From Ophiobolus disseminans (taxonomy: Eukaryota > Ascomycota > Dothideomycetes > Pleosporales > Phaeosphaeriaceae), in the NCBI GenBank assembly GCA_010093685.1, contig MU006224.1:402476-466475 (forward strand): a stretch of 64,000 nucleotides of DNA, in the 5' to 3' direction. This document shows, piece by piece, positions 56,497 to 64,000 of the stretch. The notes under the pieces were generated by a model. That model made no database searches. It was not told the DNA's origin and saw nothing but the letters and a program-made list of their open reading frames with translations. The translations under genes and the position numbers were made by a program. Each line of letters begins with the position of its first letter. Positions within the stretch are counted from its first letter, which is position 1.

Positions 56497-57205
56497 GGCA
56501 GGTTTCAGAATTGTGTTTAGGCTTGCGTCAGTGGGACTGCTGACATGGAAGTATATTTCTACTGCTTAGAATCTGTGACGAGGCTGAGTCTAAATCTTTT
56601 CATCGCCAAATGCGGGGCACTAGATGTATCACTCCAGACTGATTCAACCAGGCTGAGGGTCAGAACAGTACCTACAACGAGAGCGATGAATGCGGGACAA
56701 GGTTGTGGTGTGTGATGATCGAGATGCATGTCGGGGCTTTGATCACCGGAGATGGTAATATTACACGAGCCAGCTGAAGGACATGCAGCGGTTGATTGTA
56801 CCCCACCAACCATGGCCCCGCGCGTGCCGGAATCGTGTTCACACAGAAAGGCTGAGTCCATAGCCTTGTTGTACCATTGCGTGGCGCGAAAAGTAAGCCA
56901 CGGCTGACTTGAAGGGGATGCCTAAATTTGAGCGACATTACCCTCCCCTGCAGTTGGAGCAGCACAAGCACTGCATACTTACTCAAGCCAAGCACAGCCG
57001 AACGTGCTAACCTTGCTGCTGCCTGTCTCCATTTCGGTCCTTTCCGCGACGTGCGTGCGGCCGAAGGCAGATTCTATCGCATGAAGAACAGCTGCCACAC
57101 GTTGCTGAATGGAGGGTCTTACCGGACGCAGGGCCTTCAAATCGTACACCCTTAAAATACCTCAAGGCACGGGACAAAGCTCATTTGAGCTTTGAGTATA
57201 CAGCT
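56497..57205. promoter_or_regulatory. Divergent region, HSPA12-like and coiled-coil B genes
   Basis: About 700 bp between two start codons, so the two genes are in divergent orientation. No gene on either strand. Several short frames overlap and look random. Confidence 0.4.
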
Positions 57206-59528
57206 ATGGGTAAGGCCTCATTGACTGAAGTAAGACAGCTAGCTGATCAATCGAAGAGAGAACCCACAATTCAATCCACTCTTACGGGCGTGAGCTTGGA
57301 TATCAATTTCATGGAAGCGATGCGCTTTCCCACCAGGAATCTAATCGTAGAGAAGAGCTAGTCATTGGTGAGCTCGAAGATACGAGCAGCAAGACAGATT
57401 CGAGACTTAGCAAGAGTAAAAACAAATGGGGAGTGGCAGGATTGAAAGAGAGAGCGAAAGCGAGGTTGCCGGGAAAACCGAAAGGCGCAACGAGTGCAGG
57501 TGATATTCCTGCGCCGTTGCGCATTCACAAACCAACAACTGCTGTTGAGCTTCCTGACAACGAAATTGCGGGACCACAATCATACAGCCTTAACGCCTTT
57601 GAAACTTCCCAGACCGCATCACCACACGATCCCAGCGACATTGAGTACATTTACGACAACAACAAAAGACAGTTGGTTCGAAATCCTAACCGACGGAACT
57701 GTGACAGTAATGGATCGACGACAGCCCAAGCGGACACCTTGATGCATTCCGAGTTGGATGGACCTGAAAAATCGTTTCCACCACCTAAGGTGTCTCGACG
57801 TGCATTGAATTCGAGCTCCGCACTTGGAACTGATGGCTTATTCGCGCAAGAAACCCACTCAAGTGATGCCGAACGTCTCGAGCTATCGCAGATATCCGTT
57901 AGCGTCCTGAAAGCAGGTACGAAATATCCTGAATTACGAGGACCAGAGGATGAGTCCACAGAGAAAGCTGTGGCTAGATTCCTCCGACAGTACGGACAAA
58001 TTTCTGCTTCAATGAGAGACCCCCAAGGTCGATTGGACACCAGTGGGCCATCGAAAAGGGACCTTATCAAGGCCCAAGATGAGCTGCGAGCTGTGAAGAC
58101 TCGGCTCTTAGACCAAGACGACAAGCTTGAAAGATATGAGGGCGAATTTGACGATATGAATCGAACAATAGCCAGCCTCAAGTTTCAGCTCAAGGAATCA
58201 GAGTCGTCTCACGGCGTAAAATTGCGAAAGGAGCAACGCTCGCTCCAAAGCGAAAATGAGAGGCTGAAGTCCTTCTATGAGAACCAATTACGCAAATCGC
58301 GAGATGACGCAGCATTCGACAGAAGCGAAGCGCATAAGCGGCAGAAAGAGGATATAAAAACGATAGAAGGTCTGGAAACTCGTTTGCTGAAGGATGCAAC
58401 GCTGTGGGAACAGGCATACAACAAGCTGAAAGCTACCAACTCCGACCTAGAGCAACGTTTGCATGATGCAAAAGCGGACGAAAACGAGCGCGTATATGAC
58501 CTGGAAGCCAAGTGGGAGCGCAAGTTACAGAAAGAAAAAGTGAAGTATGAGGACTCCATTAACAGTCTCGAATTAGACATCGGAAGACTTGAAGGTGCTC
58601 TGGCAAAAGAAAGATCGCACAAGGAAGCAGAGCTACAGAATCAGAGGAAGGAGCTCGAAGAAAAGTACAAAGAGGAAAAAGATGGACTGCGCACCGAAAT
58701 CGACATGTTCAAAGTTGCGGTAACTCAGAGAGAGCACTTTAAAGGTTTGACAGATAGTGAAGTCGCAAATCATTACAAGCGACTAGCGAACAGCATCGAA
58801 GATTTCTCCAGAGTGGAGTGGGATTTTAGCAAGAGGGAAGCCTGGCCAATCTCTGAGAGCCACATGCGACAACTGGGTAAGAACCCAAGAAAGATGAAGC
58901 TGCAGATTGTTCAGAACACCTTGTGGGTGCTCCTATACAAACTTGTCTTCTGCTCGCCTTTCAAGATCCTGGGAGCGGCTGGGGAAGAGGACGACGACGA
59001 GCGCTGGACGAAGATCTATTCGGCAGGTAAGGATTTGGTCACTTCCTTTGCGTGTCATTGATTAACGCGTATCTAGGAGCTTCTTCATTCGAGTGGCCCG
59101 AGATCCCAGCAGAAGTAGAGCGAAGCCGGTTCGAAAATGCAAAAGCGTACACGAACGCTGTGGGCTCTACAACCAACAGCAGCGTTAGGGAAAGCTTCGA
59201 GAGATCTGTAACAGCTATCATGAACAGCATCATTCGAGCCACTGAGAGGGTGGCCACAATACAAGCCAATGACCACAGAGTTTTGGAGACTGTGGTCCGC
59301 TTGGCGGGCAAAATTTGGCTCGAATCATGCTCTCAAAGATATCGCGTGGTTGTAGTTGTGTCACACGGAAGCGGCGACATTCTGTCCTTGCCAGGCGAGT
59401 TCGAGGGAACACTCAGGCTCGTTGTCCGGCCCGAAGTGAAGAGGTACGGCGACAGCCAGGGTAAGCATCTTACACGGGGTGAACCAGTGGCTGGCTGGAA
59501 AGGCTTGCTAGAAACGTACCCCCAGTAA
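57206..59528 (+). CDS. Coiled-coil protein B, paralog of 49667-51938
   Basis: Predicted 741-aa protein from exons 57206-57289, 57337-59026 and 59077-59528 (phases 0 and 1). A short N-exon (MGKASLTEVRQLADQSK) leads into a disordered part with the shared motif AGTKYPELRGPEDESTEKAV, then a long coiled coil (about 210-470), the block GLTDSEVANHYKRLANSIEDF and RKMKLQIVQNTLWVLLYKL, and a C-terminal domain with IWLESCSQRYRVVVVV and KRYGDSQG. Similarity to protein A covers the whole conserved C-half, and the intron before the C-terminal domain falls at the same residue and phase. No recognised family. Confidence 0.75.
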
Positions 59529-60031
59529 TGGTCCTTCCCGAAATTGAAGCACATCCATAGATAGAAGCAACTCATAAGATTGTGCCACCATATGCGCCTC
59601 CTCGCCGAAATGTGGCATGTGTATGATGCAGCTCCGCAAACTCGCGTCCATTCGCGGACTCCATTCTTACTCTGATTGGACGCCCCCGGAAAAGCAAAAA
59701 GCGGGCAGAACAGGCAAACTCGCAGGCAGCAAAGGTAGGCGCAGCTGCATAGCGCTCCGACAGGCTGACTGGGGCTGTGATACTGAGCCTCATGGAGGGA
59801 AATGCCGTGTTACTGCCGCCTTCAGTGTGCGCCCGCCCTCTCAGCCCGGTCGAAAATCGAGCCCCTTGAACACCACCTCCACCCACTGTTTCACGCGGCC
59901 GAGTCTCCTAAAGTCGAACAGGAACACGACTCTTTTCCCCACGAGACGTAGGTTCGTGTGGTCCACCAGTGTTATTTTGACACTCAAGAAGCTCATGCTA
60001 TAGTGAAGATCCTGCTTATCGCAATCGTATC
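59529..60031. other. Intergenic, no gene seen
   Basis: A 128-codon frame at 59617-60003 is present but has no family resemblance and low-complexity ends. Confidence 0.45.
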
Positions 60032-60619
60032 ATGAGCCTCCGAAAGATGAAGAGCAAGTTCTTCTCCCGGTCGAATGCGCCGCCGTCCTCCATGGTATCA
60101 TCTACGTCGAACAGTCAAAACGCTCGTGGTCATCCGCCAATGCCAGCGACGAGAGAAAGGCTGCGTATCTCGGCGATAGCCCCGCCGAAGATCCAGAAAT
60201 CCCAGAAGCAGCCCCCACAGGTGGCACTCATAACAAATGAAATGATACGGGAGCTACGGGAGCTCATACGCTATCGATACGCGCTAGACTGCAAGATCTG
60301 GGACCTTGGGTGGAAGGTGAGATGGTATCAGCGAGATACAGTAGAGGCCGACATGAGACGATCAGACGCAGCTCTGGAGAACATACGTAGCACCTTGGAG
60401 GGCTGGGACAAAGAACAATACTTTGCGACAAAAGATGAATACGCAAAGTTTAAGGAGATCAAGATTAGGATTTTCCAATCTCAGACGAGGAAGTGGAGCG
60501 AAGAACCTCCTTGGGTGAAGTCGGATTCTGAACAAGGCGATGGTCTCCACGGAAGAGATGGAAGGCCACACCCCTCCCTTCGTTCTTCAATGAATGGGCG
60601 GTACTCGAATGGCAATTAA
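60032..60619 (+). CDS. Small basic helical protein, unrecognised
   Basis: 195-aa single-exon protein. The first 65 residues are disordered and rich in Ser/Pro/Lys (MKSKFFSRSNAPPSSM). Residues about 70-150 form a helical domain with paired Trp/Tyr (IRYRYALDCKIWDLGWKVRWYQRD) and a Lys/Glu helix (KDEYAKFKEIKIRIFQS). The tail is polar. No family named. Being next to coiled-coil B and the membrane protein at 61147 suggests it belongs to the same accessory group, but no shared operon exists in fungi. Confidence 0.5.
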   Translation: MSLRKMKSKFFSRSNAPPSSMVSSTSNSQNARGHPPMPATRERLRISAIAPPKIQKSQKQPPQVALITNEMIRELRELIRYRYALDCKIWDLGWKVRWYQRDTVEADMRRSDAALENIRSTLEGWDKEQYFATKDEYAKFKEIKIRIFQSQTRKWSEEPPWVKSDSEQGDGLHGRDGRPHPSLRSSMNGRYSNGN

Positions 60620-61146
60620 AGCGTCGTTAGCAGTATTGACAATTTGGTGCACCGTGGCACTCGATCACACCTCGAGCGATCAGGGTTGTACAGAACTTCG
60701 TATGGAGAATAAGCGCATCTCAAGTACCCGAGGGTCTCTCGCTCACGCAGCATGGCGTTTCGCAAGAGTGCATAGTTTGCGCTGATGTTGCGCTCCATAT
60801 ATAAGGAAAGAGCCATTTGAAAAAAACTGGGCCGATGGTGATCGTATACGAATATACGAGGGTCGTTCTCCAACAAGGTGGTGTAATGGAAGGGGATGTA
60901 TGGCGGGATGGAGCAATTGTTTGAAGCCGAGCGCTGCTTTTTTTACATGGTCTGTGCAGATCCACGTCATCACGATCTTGAAGGGTCTACCCCATTACTG
61001 TCCATCAACTCTGATTCAACCTCATGACTGTCCTATTGCTAGAATGTCATGCAGTTCAGAACTTTATTTCCATCTCTGCACGGCTATGATTGTCTAAAAG
61101 TTCGCAACCACATAGAAACACAACCTGGAATGTTTACGTGGCACAT
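60620..61146. other. Intergenic, no gene seen
   Basis: Convergent 3' flanks. Short frames on the minus strand are not supported. Confidence 0.45.
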
Positions 61147-64000
61147 CTAACGGAGGCCCTTCAGGACCCCAGTACTACTCCAAAACAACGACATTAGCAC
61201 ACTTGCAACCGTAAGCGGCACAGAAGCGCCCTGAAGATCTTCTGGATGGCTACGTTGCCATAAACCCCAGAAACCAAATGTCGTACCCAGAATCAAGAAG
61301 TGGATGACCCAGATACGATAAACGCATGGGATATACCTCGCCTGCATTCCCCACACATACGGGTCGTCTATGTCATCAGAGTTGAGATTCCATTCTTTGT
61401 TCCTCTTTGGTATCCTGCCGACAAAATGCCGGCCATTTGCGGGTAGGGTGTAGCACGTGTGGCCGACGGGCAGCGACGCAAGAGCACATGGCTCGAGACA
61501 CAGCTGCACCATGACTTCGAATATATGCTTCACACCTGGATGGCTGGCCGTAATTTCTGGTGGTCGAGGAGCGTATTTATACTCCGCCGATTCGGGCAGA
61601 TCTACGTCTTCTACGAATGCTCGGCCCGTTTTCAAGGGTATCCTGCCGAACTAAATGTGGTCAGTATTCGATGACGTTGGTGTTTCTACGATACCGAACG
61701 GACTTACCTTAACAAACTCCCAGTAGTGAAGTCGCCATATGGACAGGTACGACCGCATCCAACCTCTCAATCGTCTATGCCTGGACCGCAGTTCCTTGAT
61801 GAATATCTGGTCGAATGTCTGGTCATCACTGCTAATCTGGTCTACCTCCGGCGTGGATTGCGATCCTTCGACGCCAAAAGTTATCCATAGTAATTCGTTC
61901 AATCCGGATCTTGCGAGGGATGAAGCTTGGCCGTCTTGCGCGTTCACAGGTCCTGTACCCAATACAGCATTAATCTGAGGCAAAAGAGTACTTCCAACTC
62001 CTCCGGATGAGGTAGACGCTGCACTAGTGGGAGTATACTTTGTCGTTTTGGAGTTGCTGGGCGGTGGATCAGTGCTTTGATCCGAGGCCGGTCCCGAGCT
62101 TTGCATTTTTGTAAAACGTTTCTGCCGCTGCCTCTTTATCGGCCGAAGGAGCGCGCAGAAAGGCAGCGGCGAGGAATCTGCAGGGCAATGCGCCAAAACG
62201 TCCCGTAGCATTACTTGCTGGTCAGCGCTCAGGCTCCACCACCGGTTCATACCACAGAACTAAATCAATTAGTGGCTGTCAAAAAGTTCTTCAATGAGAA
62301 CTTACGCATTGCCAATGCACCAGCGACTCTTCAGCTTGCAACAAACGCAATCTGGGCCGCACCGGCCACCAGTCCCAATCCAAGCCGGTGACCCTCTCCA
62401 GCAGACTTTGCATTGAGCCCAGTATCACATGGTTCGGCATGGTCTCATACTTAATACGTTTTCTGGGGATGGGCAATATCTCTTCTAATAACTCAGCGGG
62501 CAGAAGAGATATCTTCAGACTTATGAGGAGAGTCTCATACGGTTGCCCAAGCAGGATCGACTGATAGGTAGGATCAATCTGAGTCTCGTTGCTGCTGTCG
62601 TCTATTGGGTGCTCGTACGGAGGAGTCTTGTGCAATAGTGTCCGAGAAGCCACTTTGTTGATAACGATCTCAACTATCGTCTCACGTCTCGCAGCTGTAG
62701 CGAGAGGCGCAATGACTTCTTGTTGAATGGAGGAGCACCCGGTCGTTTTCATATCCGCATGGTATACCCCTAGAAGACGGCACATTGAATGGTGCATTAC
62801 CGTTCTGGACATGGCATTTTTAGCTTTGATCAAGAGCTCGACTATTGTTCGATCATCCAAAAGAAGTTCGATGAACATTTCCCCACTTTCATATAAGGGG
62901 TTGGATAATGCGCTTCCTCCACCAGATGGGCCATTGATTGGTTCGGCAGTTCGTGTTGTATGGCTATCGAGCGACCTTCCTTTCTGTTTGCCATCTTGTG
63001 CTTGGGATTGAGACTCGTCGACACGGTGCCCTATTTTTTTCTCCTTTTCCACTAAAAGTGCTACGACCTCCTTTTTTTGTTCGACAGCATTTTCAAGTGC
63101 ATCACAACTACTTGCATCGGTAATGTGAGTGTTTGTGGTGTCTGAGTGGTCTAACTCCTGGCCTGCAGTTTTGTCATCAGTCCTGGGAGAGGTGGTATAT
63201 TCTTCGGCAGGGGCTGCTCCCAAACGAACAGTAGGAATACACATTCGCCTCAACTTCGATGGAATGAAACCTTCTGGAACCGCCGGAAGTCCTCGCAATG
63301 CCACCTCTGTATTGCTGGAGTCGACATGGACACCCGTTTCGAGCTCATTCACCGAAGGAGTACCTGAACTCTCTGCGCTTTCTTTTCCATCAATCTGCGC
63401 CTTGACTTCATCAATAGTGATTTGCTGACCAGACGTCAAGTTTTCAATCGGAACAAGTTCCAGCTCTTCTTGTTCGTCTATCTGTATATCGCCACTACCC
63501 TGATCTTTCTGCTCGTCTAGATTCAAGGAATCGGATGTCGAACCATACGTCGAAACATTCCCATCTTTTTCTGATGTCGATCCATACGCTGGAGGTTGAC
63601 TGTGGTCCTCTGGTATGCGGCTGCTCGTACTTTTGCGCCGCAGACTTGTACGGCCTTCAAAAAGTTCAGGCAGTCTCGCATAAGTCATTGTGGGAGCATT
63701 TTCGCTCGTCACCCACTGTTCTTGTATCGCAGCTGTTGGTTCGTCTACTTGATCAGACCTCAAATCGGTTTTGCCATCTGTTACTGACCCCGACTTCTCC
63801 GCTGATGAAACTTGCTCCATGAAGCTAAGGCCTTTTTCTTTGACTGTTTGTTGTTGCTCTTGCCGAGCATGGTCGATTTGCTCACGCGTCCAATCATCCG
63901 GTTTCTGGAGATCCAGTGCCGTTCCTCGAACCTGCTTCAAGTCCTGAGGAGAGTTTGCCCAATGAGGATCGTCCCATAGCGGCTTGACGGACAGGACGTG
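61147..64000 (-). CDS. Large fungal membrane protein, 5' end beyond window
   Basis: Partial: the frame is still open at 64000 on the minus strand, so the N-terminus lies outside. At least three exons are joined in phase 0: from the edge to about 62306 (ending EESLVHWQC), then from about 62253 (FCGMNRWWSLSADQQ) to about 61707 (ending HYWEFVK), then from about 61656 (FGRIPLKTGRAF) to 61147. The N-part seen is a long acidic, Ser/Thr-rich disordered segment. A core (about 62400-62900) precedes a CxCG knuckle at the first splice. The C-terminus has two membrane helices (RIWVIHFLILGTTFGFWGLW and TVASVLMSLFWSS). This architecture occurs in other ascomycete proteins of unknown function; I cannot name a domain. 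Confidence 0.65.

Noticed and set aside
59617..60003. 128-codon + strand frame
   Set aside because: No known motif, no support from splice or leader features, and random-looking composition.

Overview
The window is nuclear DNA of a filamentous ascomycete. Genes carry short GT-AG introns (about 40-70 bp), sit on both strands with short intergenic gaps, and include fungal families such as GUP1, a Pth11-like receptor, the Fung_rhodopsin fold and Tma16. Gene content and codon use suggest Dothideomycetes, perhaps Pleosporales; that placement is inference.

Left part (0.6-20.8 kb): a frame-broken cytochrome P450, then a conserved housekeeping block. It holds GUP1 (-) and ARP4 (+) from one divergent promoter, PUP1 (-) and NUP159 (+) from another, and TMA16 (-) and EXO1 (+) from a third. 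Between them lie a 217-aa ABM-like protein, whose first intron carries a foldback/MITE-like element, and two small paralogous genes (2924-3373 and 15404-15822) that share both intron positions and phases but match no family I recognise. A Lys-rich, histone-H1-like protein with a possible ubiquitin-interacting motif follows.

Middle part (20.8-42.7 kb): more accessory. It has a C2H2/3CxxC zinc-finger protein built by tandem duplication, a bicovalent-type FAD oxidase with a mitochondrial-like leader, a Pth11-like seven-helix protein, a CorA-like magnesium transporter relic with three lesions, a SNIP1/Pml1-type FHA splicing protein, a long coiled-coil protein and two adjacent BTB/POZ genes that both carry disabling changes.

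Right part (42.7-64 kb): eIF1 (-) and an F-box/LRR-like protein (+) are divergent, followed by DNA ligase I (-) and an unrecognised 211-aa protein. From 49.6 kb comes the most unusual stretch. Two paralogous coiled-coil proteins (723 and 741 aa) of no recognised family share a C-terminal domain and an intron position. They flank a beta-trefoil-lectin membrane protein and an HSPA12-like Hsp70/actin-fold ATPase with all nucleotide-binding motifs. A small basic helical protein and a large membrane-anchored protein, cut by the right edge, follow. This is the best candidate for an undescribed functional module, but joint function is inferred from neighbourhood only. All splice sites were read by eye.
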